Positions 9,876 through 18,237 of a DNA stretch of 64,000 bases are shown piece by piece. The notes beneath the pieces were generated by a model. It did no database searches. It saw only the letters and a list, made by a program, of their open reading frames with translations, and was not told the origin of the DNA. The stretch is from Streptococcus mitis (GTDB lineage Bacteria; Bacillota; Bacilli; Lactobacillales; Streptococcaceae), in NCBI RefSeq assembly GCF_000722705.1, contig NZ_JPFW01000001.1, positions 1 to 64,000 on the forward strand, given 5' to 3'. The number at the start of each line of letters is the position of its first letter. Within the stretch, counting starts at the first letter, position 1. The position numbers and the translations under genes are program-made.

Positions 9876-9982
9876 ATACTCTTCGAAAATCAAATTCAAA
9901 CCACGTCAATGTCGCCTTGCCGTACTCAAGTACAGCCTGCGGCTAGTTTCCTAGTTTTCTCTTTGATTTTCATTGAGTATAA
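9876..9982 (-). repeat. BOX element (boxA plus boxC)
   Basis: Ends TACTCTTCGAAAATC and GATTTTCATTGAGTATA; contains the boxA core complementary to CGGCAAGGCGAC. It lacks boxB modules, hence only ~107 bp. It lies between a cin-box and an Rpn gene. Confidence 0.9.
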
Positions 9983-10011
9983 GACTGTGGTATAATAAAA
10001 GGAGGAAATGA

Positions 10012-10902
10012 ATGACTTTAAGACATCCGGGCATTAGCCCGACTAATGACTTGGTTGCTAAAAAAATCTTTAGCAATCCAGAAATCACTTGTCAATTTAT
10101 TCGCGATATGCTGGATTTGCCAGCAAAAAATGTGACCATTTTGGAGGGAAGTAATATTCACGTCTTGCCTTCCCTGCCGTACTCAGCGCAGGATTTCTAT
10201 ACCAGTATAGACGTCTTGGCTGAACTAGATAATGGAACGCAAGTTATTATTGAGATTCAGGTGCATCATCAGAATTTTTTCATCAATCGCCTGTGGGCTT
10301 ACCTGTGCAGTCAGGTCAATCAAAACCTAGAAAAAATTCGTCAACGTGAAGGTGATACCCACCAGAGTTACAAACACATCGCACCAGTATATGCTATCGC
10401 AATTGTGGATAGCAATTATTTCTCAGATGACCTGGCTTTTCACAGCTTTAGTATGCGCGAGGACACGACAGGTGAGGTTTTAACCATCACAAACAATGGA
10501 CAAGAAAACCATCTAGTCAAGATGGCGTTCTTAGAACTAAAAAAATACAGAGAAACCAGCAAAGATAGCATTCGCAAGCCGTGGTTGGAGTTTTTCGGGA
10601 ATAAACCCTTTACCCAACAACCTGAGCGAGTCATCAGCCAGGCGGACCAACTGCTGGACTATAAGAGCTGGTCCGAGGAGGACAGGAAAATGTTTAGTGA
10701 ACAGCGCAGACGCGAAGAACAAGCCTTGTTAGCACAGGACTATGCCTTGGAAGCTGCTAGGGCAGAAGGCATTGAAGAGGGATTAAAAGTAGGTCTAGTA
10801 AATCTCGTTCGTCAAGGCCTTCTGACTTCTGAGGTTGCTAGTCAGCAGTTGGGTATGACTGTCTCTGAGTTTGAAGAATTATTGAAAGAACATCACAAAT
10901 AG
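10012..10902 (+). CDS. Rpn-family recombination-promoting nuclease/putative transposase (PDDEXK_2)
   Basis: 296 residues. The N-terminal PD-(D/E)xK nuclease core has SIDVLAEL (Asp) and VIIEIQVHHQ (ExQ). Members are DNA nucleases that stimulate recA-independent recombination in E. coli; the role in streptococci is unknown. The C-terminal third carries the low-complexity AEGIEEGLKVG tract and a short helix ending ...VSEFEELLKEHHK. ATG with AAAGGAGG just upstream. A cin-box at 9830 hints at competence induction. The minus-strand twin at 17089-18063 is almost identical but has extra EQG repeats. Confidence 0.85.
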   Translation: MTLRHPGISPTNDLVAKKIFSNPEITCQFIRDMLDLPAKNVTILEGSNIHVLPSLPYSAQDFYTSIDVLAELDNGTQVIIEIQVHHQNFFINRLWAYLCSQVNQNLEKIRQREGDTHQSYKHIAPVYAIAIVDSNYFSDDLAFHSFSMREDTTGEVLTITNNGQENHLVKMAFLELKKYRETSKDSIRKPWLEFFGNKPFTQQPERVISQADQLLDYKSWSEEDRKMFSEQRRREEQALLAQDYALEAARAEGIEEGLKVGLVNLVRQGLLTSEVASQQLGMTVSEFEELLKEHHK

Positions 10903-10904
10903 GA

Positions 10905-11315
10905 ACTAGAAAATACAGAGAAACCAGCAAAGACAAGGTTCGCAAGCCCTGGTTAGAGTTTTTTGGTAACAAACCCTTTACCCAGCAACCCGAGCGAGTC
11001 ATCAGCCAAGCAGACCAACTGCTGGACTACAAGAGCTGGTCCGAGGAGGATAGGAAGATGTTTAGTCAACTACGTATGCGCGAAGAACAAGCCTTGCTAG
11101 CGCAGGACTATGCCTTGGAACAAGCTGAAGAAAAAGGTTTGGAACGTGGGCGTGCAGAAGGTCTTGAACAAGGTTTAGAACAGGGACTGGAGCGTGGAAA
11201 AGTTGAAGGAAGTTTGTCTATGCTACTAAATCTAGTCCGTCAAGGTCTTCTGACATCTGAGGTTGCCAGTCAGCAGTTGGGTATAACTGTCTCTGAGTTT
11301 GATTCCTTGCTATGA
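10905..11315 (+). pseudogene. 3' fragment of a second Rpn-family gene
   Basis: Starting a few bases after the full gene's stop, the sequence repeats the coding region from LKKYRETSKD onward to the C-terminus. It includes the WLEFFGNKPFTQQPER segment and an EQGLEQGLERG tract, ending EFDSLL. Within it a 85-codon ORF opens at ATG 11058. The nuclease core is absent. It is a remnant of tandem duplication or recombination; the mirror island arm has an equivalent fragment at 16699-17085. Confidence 0.85.
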
Positions 11316-11384
11316 GGTCGCAGTTTAATATGGTAGAAAGTTAATGAAATGGCGAGTTATTTTCAAAATACTTGCCATTTTTGC

Positions 11385-11413
11385 TTGACATTTGGGAGGG
11401 GTTATAGGATAAT
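11385..11413 (+). promoter_or_regulatory. Strong promoter into a gene-free stretch
   Basis: -35 TTGACA (11385-11390), 17-nt spacer, -10 GATAAT (11408-11413). No ORF follows within 150 nt, so it may start a small RNA. Confidence 0.55.
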
Positions 11414-11419
11414 ACCATA

Positions 11420-11560
11420 GAAGTGAGTTCTGTCCAACTGTCTATGTAGATTAGATATGCGAGGTTTGACTCAGGGTTTAAGCAATTTGTGAGATTTTCA
11501 CTTGGGAGATACGGTATTTGAAGGGTATTTCATCTCACAAAGGCGTTTTTTTAACCTTTT
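11420..11560 (+). ncRNA. Possible small RNA (uncharacterised)
   Basis: This is the stretch downstream of the promoter at 11385-11413. It contains GTGAGAT (11490) pairing with ATCTCAC about 40 nt later and runs into a T7 tract near 11548. There is no recognisable RNA family, and the T-tract is not immediately next to the stem. Coordinates and existence are tentative. It could instead be the leader of the choline-binding protein gene, which however has its own promoter at 11604. Confidence 0.3.
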
Positions 11561-11603
11561 TTTGAAAAAATAGGGAAAAAGTTTAAAAACTCGAAGAAAA
11601 CCC

Positions 11604-11632
11604 TTGACAAATCCTGCAAATATTTATATACT
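11604..11632 (+). promoter_or_regulatory. Promoter of choline-binding protein gene 1
   Basis: -35 TTGACA (11604-11609), 17-nt spacer, -10 TATACT (11627-11632), about 60 nt before the start. Confidence 0.75.
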
Positions 11633-11693
11633 GTATGGTAGTAAGATAGTCTTACGAAAAAATATTTTAAAGAAAAACAAAGGAGATAAAACG

Positions 11694-12656
11694 ATGAAAA
11701 AAGTTTTATTGACAAGCGCAGTCGCTCTTGCAGCATTTGGTGCTGTACAAGCTGTTTCAGCAGAAGACACAACAAATAGCCGTTTCGGTTCACAATTTGA
11801 TAAATATCGTCAACCAAATGCTGAACCAGATCATTCTCATGATGCTATCAGCGCAGATAATTCAACTGCTCATAACCGTTTTGGTTACGGATTTGCAACT
11901 GGTGCTAAATACATCCGTTACGACCGTGATGCAGCACATGGATTTAACCGTCGTGTCCGTGTAACTGTTGTTGATGGTGGTGGACGTCCAGTTCCAAACG
12001 TAGAAGTAGACTTCTTCTTGAAACCAGCTTCAGGTGAAAAGAAACCAGAATACTTCACTGCTACAACTAATCAATCAGGTGATGCTGAACTTCCAACAGT
12101 CTTCAAAGCTGGTGAAGTGATTCAATACCGTGTTGCTAAAACTGCAACAGACTTCAAAGAAGCAGTTGAATTAGTAGATGAGTTTGTAGTTGAAGGTGGA
12201 AATGAGTATGCAGGTTCATTGTTCACTAACAGAACTATCACATTGCCTTACAAACTTGATGATCGTGCTGCAAAAATCGGTAACCCAACTGCAGCTGCTC
12301 AATATGGTTGGGCTAAAACAGCTGAAGGATGGAAATACTTCGAAAACGCTAAAGCTGTTTCAGGTTGGAAACAAGTTGATGGCAACTGGTACTACCTAAA
12401 CGATAAAGGTGTAATGCAAACTGGTTGGGTAAACGTTAACGGAACTTGGTACTACCTAAACAAATCAGGTGCTATGCAAACTGGTTGGTTGAAAGATGGT
12501 GAAACTTGGTACTTCCTTGAATCAACAGGTGCTATGAAAGCTAGCCAATGGTTTGAAGTTTCTGGTAAATGGTACCATGTAAACGGTTCAGGTGCCCTTT
12601 CAGTAAACACAACTGTTGACGGTTACAACGTAAACGCAAACGGTGAGTGGGTATAA
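11694..12656 (+). CDS. Choline-binding surface protein with a prealbumin/CnaB-like domain
   Basis: 320 residues, secreted. A signal peptide (MKKVLLTSAVALAAFGAVQA...SAED) is followed by about 165 residues of unknown binding module. Its RVTVVDGGGRPVPNVEVDFF...TNQSGDAELP layout suggests a CnaB/prealbumin-like beta-sandwich. From about residue 205 to the C-terminus there are choline-binding repeats (GWKQVDGNWYYL, GAMQTGW), ending NVNANGEWV. The repeats anchor it non-covalently to teichoic-acid phosphocholine. ATG 11694 follows AAAGGAGATAAAACG; an earlier in-frame ATG at 11604 overlaps the -35 and is rejected. It sits first of three tandem choline-binding genes in the island. I cannot match it to a named Cbp. 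Confidence 0.85.
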   Translation: MKKVLLTSAVALAAFGAVQAVSAEDTTNSRFGSQFDKYRQPNAEPDHSHDAISADNSTAHNRFGYGFATGAKYIRYDRDAAHGFNRRVRVTVVDGGGRPVPNVEVDFFLKPASGEKKPEYFTATTNQSGDAELPTVFKAGEVIQYRVAKTATDFKEAVELVDEFVVEGGNEYAGSLFTNRTITLPYKLDDRAAKIGNPTAAAQYGWAKTAEGWKYFENAKAVSGWKQVDGNWYYLNDKGVMQTGWVNVNGTWYYLNKSGAMQTGWLKDGETWYFLESTGAMKASQWFEVSGKWYHVNGSGALSVNTTVDGYNVNANGEWV

Positions 12657-12675
12657 TCCTAATACATGAAACATA

Positions 12676-12703
12676 AAACAGGAGAGTTATCTCCTGTTTT
12701 TTC
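12676..12703 (+). terminator. Terminator of choline-binding gene 1
   Basis: AAAACAGGAGA-GTTA-TCTCCTGTTTTTT hairpin with T-tract. Confidence 0.88.
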
Positions 12704-12732
12704 TTGCATTTATCTTATATAAGTATTATAAT
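12704..12732 (+). promoter_or_regulatory. Promoter of choline-binding gene 2
   Basis: -35 TTGCAT (12704-12709), 17-nt spacer, -10 TATAAT (12727-12732). Confidence 0.7.
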
Positions 12733-12757
12733 AGTTTAAAATAATAGGAGGTTTCCA

Positions 12758-13738
12758 ATGAAATCAAAAGTGATAAACGTTTTATTAGGTGTGACCTTGG
12801 CAAGTGCTGCTCTTCTTGGCGCAAAAGCAGCCGATGTAAAGGCTTCGGAAACGAATGTGTATACGACAGTTGTTTGGGTCACAAAACAGGAAGATGGAAA
12901 GGAAAAGATTTTAAGGAATGCGCAATCTTACGATTCATCAAAACCTGAAACATCTTCTCCAGGTACTTTTTCAGGATATCAATTTGATACTTCTTCAATA
13001 GATGGAACGGTATTAAAGCATTACTTTAAGCCGGCAGTGACAGTTACAGGAGATAAGGTAGATGGCCTTTCTGTAAAGCCTGATATTGTAAAGCCATTTA
13101 AAGATACAGTCAAAGGGACTTCTTGGTTGGTAATGGAATCAGATGGAACTAGTAGAGAATTAAAAGCTTTTCTTCCTGCTAATGCTGCCAAAAAAGCTGA
13201 AGAAGTTGAACATGGTACATTTAAAGGTTATCGTTTTGTAGAAACTAAGATTGACCAAGGAGTTCGTAAACATTGGTTTGTAAAAGACGATAGTGTTACT
13301 GGAACTGAAAAAGTGGAAGAGAAACGTACAGGTTGGCAATATATCGCTGATAAGTGGTATTTCTTTGACCAAGATGGTGTGAAGAAAACTGGCTGGGTTA
13401 GTGATGGCAGCTGGTATTACCTAGCGGCAGATGGCAGTATGCAAACAGGTTGGAAGTTTATCTCTGGTAAATGGTACTATCTCAATAGTGCTGGTTCTAT
13501 GCAGACAGGCTGGTTAAACCAAGGTGGCAAGTGGTACTATCTGCATTCTGATGGTGCAATGGCTACTGGTTGGGCAAAAGTAGATGGTGTCTGGTACTAT
13601 CTAAATACTTCTGGAGATCTGGTGACTGGTTGGTTCCAAGCAGGTGGCAAGTGGTATTATGCCTATAGTTCAGGCGCTCTTGCAGTAAATACAACGATTG
13701 ACGGCTACACTCTAAATGCAAATGGTGAGTGGGTGTAA
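12758..13738 (+). CDS. Choline-binding surface protein with MucBP-like modules
   Basis: 326 residues. A signal peptide ends near SEAS-type residues around 30 (AADVKASE). Two ~65-residue modules follow, each ending in a PGTFSGYQF...LKHYFK or HGTFKGYRF...RKHWFVK pattern, which resembles MucBP-type mucin-binding or SH3-like extracellular repeats. From about residue 185 there are six choline-binding repeats (GWVSDGSWYYL, GSMQTGW) to the C-terminus TLNANGEWV. AGGAGG precedes the ATG by 7 nt. No terminator separates it from the next gene (37 nt), so the two are probably co-transcribed. Confidence 0.83.
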   Translation: MKSKVINVLLGVTLASAALLGAKAADVKASETNVYTTVVWVTKQEDGKEKILRNAQSYDSSKPETSSPGTFSGYQFDTSSIDGTVLKHYFKPAVTVTGDKVDGLSVKPDIVKPFKDTVKGTSWLVMESDGTSRELKAFLPANAAKKAEEVEHGTFKGYRFVETKIDQGVRKHWFVKDDSVTGTEKVEEKRTGWQYIADKWYFFDQDGVKKTGWVSDGSWYYLAADGSMQTGWKFISGKWYYLNSAGSMQTGWLNQGGKWYYLHSDGAMATGWAKVDGVWYYLNTSGDLVTGWFQAGGKWYYAYSSGALAVNTTIDGYTLNANGEWV

Positions 13739-13774
13739 CATTATACACGGAATAAGTGATAAAGAGGTAAAAAA

Positions 13775-15187
13775 ATGAAAGCAAAACATATTTTAGCAGT
13801 GGGAGCTGCAGGGGTAACATTACTTGGAGCTAGTACTTTATCAGTAGCTCTTTTAGGGCAAGGAGTAGTCTATGCTGCGGAAGCTACAGCTAAACCATCA
13901 GATCCTTCAGCTGTCACTCGTACATATTATAAAGTTATAGGCGGCGCGTATGGTTCAGCTGAAATCCCTAATGTTTCTAGTGACGACTCATACAAGGAAC
14001 CTAAAGCTATCTCAGGTTATAAGTTTGACCATAGTGAACCTGATAATGGTGGAAGAGTTTGGGTTCATTATTATGTAAAAGACTCAGCATCAACAACTGG
14101 TTCAAGTGCAAATACAGGTAACAACACTGGGTCAAGTACAAACACAGGCAATAACACTGGGTCAAATGCAAACACAGGCAACAACACTGGGTCAAATGCA
14201 GATACAAGTACAGGATCTAATATCGATAAAGACGAGTATAAATGGTTAACGGTTTCTGGGAAATACCAGCTTTATATTAATAATAATTTAGTTAAAGGTT
14301 GGCAGACTGTTGGTGGCAAGACTTATTATTTTGATGAAAATGGTTTTATGAAGACTGGGATTTTAGAAATCAAAGATAAACGTTATTACTTTGATGAAAA
14401 TGGTCTTATGAAAACTGGTTGGGTCAATGAAGGTGATAAGGATTACTATATTACTGATGATGGTTCTAAACCAACTACTATCATTGCAAAAGGTGAGAAG
14501 ATTTACTACGTTAAAGAGGGGATTCAACAGACAGGTCTTCAACAGATTGATAACAAGTGGTATTATCTATTGGCAGACGGTAGCCGTAAAACAGGTCTTG
14601 TTCAAGATACAAATAAGAAATGGTACTATATTACAAATGATGGCGACCGAAAAGTTGGTCTCGTAAAAGATAGTGATGGTGCTTATCATTACCTTACTCC
14701 AGAAGGTGAACGTAAAACAGGTTCTATCACTATTGACGGTGTGACTTATCGTTTAGCGGATCGTGCTAGTAGCAAGCCAGGATGGAATAAAATTGATGGT
14801 AAGTGGTACTATTATGATGCGGAAGATAGCATGAAGACAGGTTGGGTTAAAGATGGATCATGGTATTATCTAGATGAATCTGGTGTAATGCAGACTGGCT
14901 GGCAAAAAGTTGGGGGAGTATGGTACTACCTCAACGGCTCAGGCGCTATGCAGACAGGTTGGTTGAACCAAGGTGGAACATGGTACTACCTTAATGACTC
15001 AGGTGCTATGCAAACAGGTTGGTTGAACCAAGGCGGTACATGGTATTATCTTGCTGGTTCAGGCGCTATGAAGACAGGTTGGTACCAAGTTAGTGGTAAA
15101 TGGTATTACTCATACTCATCAGGAGCTTTGGCTGTGAACACAACCATTGATGGTTACACTGTAAATGCCAATGGTGAATGGGTTTAG
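13775..15187 (+). CDS. Choline-binding surface protein with Thr/Gly/Asn repeat linker
   Basis: 470 residues. The signal peptide ends around VVYAAEA (about residue 34). One ~65-residue module (RTYYKVIGG...GYKFDH...VHYYVK) is related to the modules of the gene upstream. A linker of 30-bp tandem repeats coding NTGNNTGSxA follows (14101-14210). About 310 residues of choline-binding repeats follow: degenerate ones first, then near-identical GGTWYYLNDSGAMQTGWLNQ units, ending TVNANGEWV. The near-identical DNA repeats make copy-number change by slippage likely. Start ATG with AAAGAGG upstream. Confidence 0.83.
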   Translation: MKAKHILAVGAAGVTLLGASTLSVALLGQGVVYAAEATAKPSDPSAVTRTYYKVIGGAYGSAEIPNVSSDDSYKEPKAISGYKFDHSEPDNGGRVWVHYYVKDSASTTGSSANTGNNTGSSTNTGNNTGSNANTGNNTGSNADTSTGSNIDKDEYKWLTVSGKYQLYINNNLVKGWQTVGGKTYYFDENGFMKTGILEIKDKRYYFDENGLMKTGWVNEGDKDYYITDDGSKPTTIIAKGEKIYYVKEGIQQTGLQQIDNKWYYLLADGSRKTGLVQDTNKKWYYITNDGDRKVGLVKDSDGAYHYLTPEGERKTGSITIDGVTYRLADRASSKPGWNKIDGKWYYYDAEDSMKTGWVKDGSWYYLDESGVMQTGWQKVGGVWYYLNGSGAMQTGWLNQGGTWYYLNDSGAMQTGWLNQGGTWYYLAGSGAMKTGWYQVSGKWYYSYSSGALAVNTTIDGYTVNANGEWV

Positions 15188-15201
15188 TATATATAATAAA
15201 G

Positions 15202-15230
15202 AAATAAGAGGAAATTCCTCTTATTTTTTG
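15202..15230 (+). terminator. Terminator of choline-binding genes 2-3
   Basis: AAATAAGAGGAA-ATTCCTCTTATTTTTT hairpin with T-tract. Confidence 0.88.
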
Positions 15231-15248
15231 TCAATAGGGTCTTATTTC

Positions 15249-15277
15249 TTGATTTTTCCGAAAGAAAATGGTAGAAT
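15249..15277 (+). promoter_or_regulatory. Promoter of the LPXTG protein gene
   Basis: -35 TTGATT (15249-15254), 17-nt spacer, -10 TAGAAT (15272-15277). Confidence 0.65.
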
Positions 15278-15312
15278 GATGGCAAAAAGATATTAAAGGT
15301 GGTAAATACTTT

Positions 15313-16563
15313 ATGGATAAGAAAAAACTTCTCACTGCTAGCTTAGCAAGTGTAGCCGTTCTGGGAGCAGGTTTCCTTGCTTCTCACCCATCAGTTGTGA
15401 AGGCTGAAGAAGCAGCTACTTTGACTAAGGAGGATGTTGCTGAATACTTTACAGATTTAGAAAAAGAAGCTGAAAAAGCTATCAATGAAAATGATAAGAT
15501 TACTAATAAAGAGGTAGCGATCTTAGCAGCTAAAGCAGCTATCGGTAAAGAGGATTTGTTAAAAGCTATTGATGAAAATCAAATTAGCCCTGAAGATGTG
15601 CTAAAAGATTTAGTAAAAACTAGCCAAACAGAATCAGATACTGTAGCCCCTACTCATGCTCCAGGTGCTGAATTGGTTCGTAACGAATCAGGCGAAGTTA
15701 CAGAAGTTAAACCAGTAAATGGTGGAATTTCTGCTGACGTTCAAGATAAAATTAACAAAAGTTTAGATGCAGAAAAAACAGACGTTAAAGATGCTGAAGA
15801 GAGACTATCTGCAGCTAAACATGATGAAAAAGAAGCTGAATCTAACAGAGAAGAAGCTAAAGCAGCTGTAGAATCAGCTAAAGAAAATGTTAAAGTAGCT
15901 CAAGAGGAATTAGCAGCTGCAACAGATTCTAAATCAAAAGAGGAAGCAGAAAAAGCTTTAAAACAAGCAGATCAAGATTTGAAAGATGCTGAAGAAGCAT
16001 TGAATCAAGCGGATGAAGATTACTATTCATATGTTGCTGATCGTGAACTTGAAGAAGTACGTGTTTTAACTAGTCAAATTGCAGCAGATAAAGCTGCTGG
16101 AAAAGATACTAAAGCATTAGAAGAAGAACTTGATATTGCTTTAAATGGTGTAAAACCACTTGTTCAGCCAGAACTTCTTCCTTATATTGAATCAGAGCAA
16201 CCTAAACAAGAGCAACCTAAATTACCAAATAATGGTGGCCCTTACCCAGGTGACCGTTATATTATTAACAAACCAACACAAACACCAGCTGCAACTCAAG
16301 CAGAGTCACCAGCTTCAGCTCCAGCTCAAGCAGAGTCACCAGCTCCAGCTTCTGCAGAGACACCGACTCCAGCTTCTACAGAGACAGCAACACCAGCTGT
16401 AGCAGGAACTAGCCAAGACAACACTTATCAAGCACCAGCTGCAAAATCAGAAGATAAGAAAGAACTTCCAAACACTGGTGGTAAAGATAACGTTGCAGTT
16501 GCATCATTAGGATTCCTAGGTTTGCTCCTTGGTGCCCTTCCATTTGTGAAACGTAAAAACTAA
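15313..16563 (+). CDS. LPXTG-anchored coiled-coil surface protein
   Basis: 416 residues. A signal peptide (KKLLTASLASVAVLGAGF...VKAEE) is followed by an N-terminal helical region. An acidic, Ala/Glu/Lys-rich coiled coil lies at about residues 150-280 (DAEERLSAAKHDEKEAES...), then a Pro/Ala/Thr repeat region (TPAATQAESPAS...), and a sortase signal LPNTG with a hydrophobic segment and KRKN tail. Sortase A should link it covalently to peptidoglycan. The architecture is M-protein-like or adhesin-like; no specific ligand can be read from the sequence. It closes the surface-protein cluster between the inverted Rpn arms. Confidence 0.85.
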   Translation: MDKKKLLTASLASVAVLGAGFLASHPSVVKAEEAATLTKEDVAEYFTDLEKEAEKAINENDKITNKEVAILAAKAAIGKEDLLKAIDENQISPEDVLKDLVKTSQTESDTVAPTHAPGAELVRNESGEVTEVKPVNGGISADVQDKINKSLDAEKTDVKDAEERLSAAKHDEKEAESNREEAKAAVESAKENVKVAQEELAAATDSKSKEEAEKALKQADQDLKDAEEALNQADEDYYSYVADRELEEVRVLTSQIAADKAAGKDTKALEEELDIALNGVKPLVQPELLPYIESEQPKQEQPKLPNNGGPYPGDRYIINKPTQTPAATQAESPASAPAQAESPAPASAETPTPASTETATPAVAGTSQDNTYQAPAAKSEDKKELPNTGGKDNVAVASLGFLGLLLGALPFVKRKN

Positions 16564-16576
16564 TTTTTGAAGATAT

Positions 16577-16608
16577 AAAAGAGAAGGATTTGTTGCCTTC
16601 TCTTTTTG
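16577..16608 (+). terminator. Terminator of the LPXTG protein gene
   Basis: AAAGAGAAGG-ATTTGTTG-CCTTCTCTTTTT hairpin. Confidence 0.88.
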
Positions 16609-16698
16609 TGATATGGGTTATAGTGAGAGTTCTGTTAAAAAGAAGAAAAAAGTGAACAAAACGATGATTCAGTCTTGTTCACTTTTATGTTTATAAAT

Positions 16699-17085
16699 TT
16701 ACAACAGCGCCTCAAACTCATCGAGAGTCATACCTAATTGCTCACTCGCAAATTCGGAAGTTAGAACATGTTGGCGTACTAAATCTAGAAAGGTAAAGAT
16801 TTTCCCACGCTCTAGACCTTGTTCAACTCCCTCTACTCGTCCACGCTCTAAACCTTTTTCTTCGGCTCGTTCCAAGACATAATCCTGCGCTAACAAGGCT
16901 TGTTCTTCTCGCATACGTAGTTGGCTAAACATCTTCCTATCCTCCTCGGACCAGCTCTTGTAGTCTAGCAGTTGGTCTGCCTGGCTGATGGCTCGCTCAG
17001 GTTGTTGGGTAAAGGGTTTATTCCCGAAAAACTCCAACCATGGCTTGCGAACCTCGTCTTTGCTGGTTTCTCTGTATTTTTTGAG
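16699..17085 (-). pseudogene. 3' fragment of an Rpn-family gene (right arm)
   Basis: A minus-strand stretch with coding for KKYRETSKDEVRKPW followed by MEFFGNKPFTQQPER and onward to a C-terminus EFEALL; an ORF of 112 codons opens at 17037. It begins directly after the stop of the full-length gene at 17089. The nuclease core is missing. It is the counterpart of 10905-11315 but has a different C-terminal tail (SEFASEQLGMTLDEF). Confidence 0.85.
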
Positions 17086-17088
17086 TTC

Positions 17089-18063
17089 TTATTTGTGATG
17101 TTCTTTCAATAGTTCTTCAAACTCAGAGACAGTCATACCTAACTGCTGGCTGGCAACCTCGGAAGTCAGAAGATCTTGACGGACTAGATTTAGTAGCATA
17201 GACAAACTTCCTTCAACTTTCCCACGCTCCAGTCCCTGTTCAATCCCCTCAGCACGGCCGCGCTCTAAACCTTGTTCAATCCCTTGTTCGATGCCTTGTT
17301 CAATCCCTTCTGCCCTAGCAGTTTCCAAGGCATAATCATGAGCCAATAATGCTTGTTCTTCGCGCATACGTAGTTGACTAAACATTTTCCTGTCCTCCTC
17401 GGACCAGCTCTTATAGTCTAGCAGTCGGTCTGCCTGGCTGATGGCTCGCTCGGGTTGCTGTGTAAAGGGTTTGTTCCCGAAAAACTCCAACCACGGCTTG
17501 CGAACCTTATCTTTGCTGGTTTCTCTGTATTTTTTTAGTTCCAAGAAAGCCATCTTGACTAGATGATTTTCTTGTCCATTATTTGTGATAGTTAGGACCT
17601 CACCTGTCGTGTCCTCTCGCATGCTAAAGCTATGAAAAGCCAGGTCATCTGAGAAATAATTACTATCCACAATAGCGATTGCGTATACTGGTGCGATGTG
17701 TTTGTAACTCTGATGAGTATCACCTTCTCGCTGACGAATTTTTTCTAGGTTCTGATTGACCTGACTACATAGATAAGCCCACAAACGATTGATGAAAAAA
17801 TTCTGATGATGAACTTGGATTTCAATAATTACTTGCGTGCCATTGTCCAACTCCGCCAAGACATCTATGCTAGTGTAGAAATCCTGTGTCGAGTACGGCA
17901 GGGAAGGCAAGACGTGAATATTACTTCCCTCCAAAATGGTCACATTTTTTGCTGGCAAATCCAGCATATCGCGGATAAATTGACAAGTGATTTCTGGATT
18001 GCTAAAGATTTTTTTAGCAACCAAGTCATTAGTCGGGCTAATGCCCGGATGACGTACAGTCAT
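17089..18063 (-). CDS. Rpn-family recombination-promoting nuclease/putative transposase (PDDEXK_2), right copy
   Basis: 324 residues. Nuclease residues are intact (SIDVLAEL Asp; EIQ). It is nearly identical to the 296-residue left copy through the first ~255 residues. The difference is an expanded EGIEQGIEQG/LERG repeat before the final ~40 residues, an in-frame repeat expansion. AGGAGG lies upstream of the ATG, with a BOX element and a cin-box beyond. The same promoter architecture on both copies argues that they moved or duplicated with their control region. Confidence 0.85.
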   Translation of the reverse strand: MTVRHPGISPTNDLVAKKIFSNPEITCQFIRDMLDLPAKNVTILEGSNIHVLPSLPYSTQDFYTSIDVLAELDNGTQVIIEIQVHHQNFFINRLWAYLCSQVNQNLEKIRQREGDTHQSYKHIAPVYAIAIVDSNYFSDDLAFHSFSMREDTTGEVLTITNNGQENHLVKMAFLELKKYRETSKDKVRKPWLEFFGNKPFTQQPERAISQADRLLDYKSWSEEDRKMFSQLRMREEQALLAHDYALETARAEGIEQGIEQGIEQGLERGRAEGIEQGLERGKVEGSLSMLLNLVRQDLLTSEVASQQLGMTVSEFEELLKEHHK

Positions 18064-18093
18064 TCATTTCCTCCTTCTATTATACCACAGTCT

Positions 18094-18200
18094 TATACTC
18101 AATGAAAATCAAAGAGCAAACTAGGAAACTAGCCGCAGGCTGTACTTGAGTACGGCAAGGCGACGTTGACGTGGTTTGAATTTGATTTTCGAAGAGTATT
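18094..18200 (+). repeat. BOX element (boxA plus boxC)
   Basis: TATACTCAATGAAAATC ... CGGCAAGGCGACGTTGACG ... GATTTTCGAAGAGTATT. Mirror image of the BOX at 9876-9982; no boxB. Confidence 0.9.
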
Positions 18201-18237
18201 AAATCTAGGTTTACTAGATTCACTGCCTCTATCTATT

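Larger units (their letters stand above)
9830..11315 (+). repeat. Left arm of a ~1.5 kb inverted repeat
   Basis: This holds cin-box, BOX element, full Rpn-family gene and Rpn 3' fragment, in that order. The same series occurs in reverse at 16699-18245. The arms flank the choline-binding/LPXTG protein cluster. The non-coding edge next to the cin-box (AATAGATAGTAGCAGTGAATCTAG on this side) is matched almost base for base on the other side. Confidence 0.9.

Noticed and set aside
13563-13820. Minus-strand and alternate-frame ORFs within choline-binding repeats
   Set aside because: They arise from the repetitive coding sequence; the encoded Leu/Gln/His-rich strings have no family likeness.
16160-16402. 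Separate ORF of Asn/Gln/Leu repeats
   Set aside because: It is the shifted frame of the Pro/Ala/Thr repeat of the LPXTG protein.
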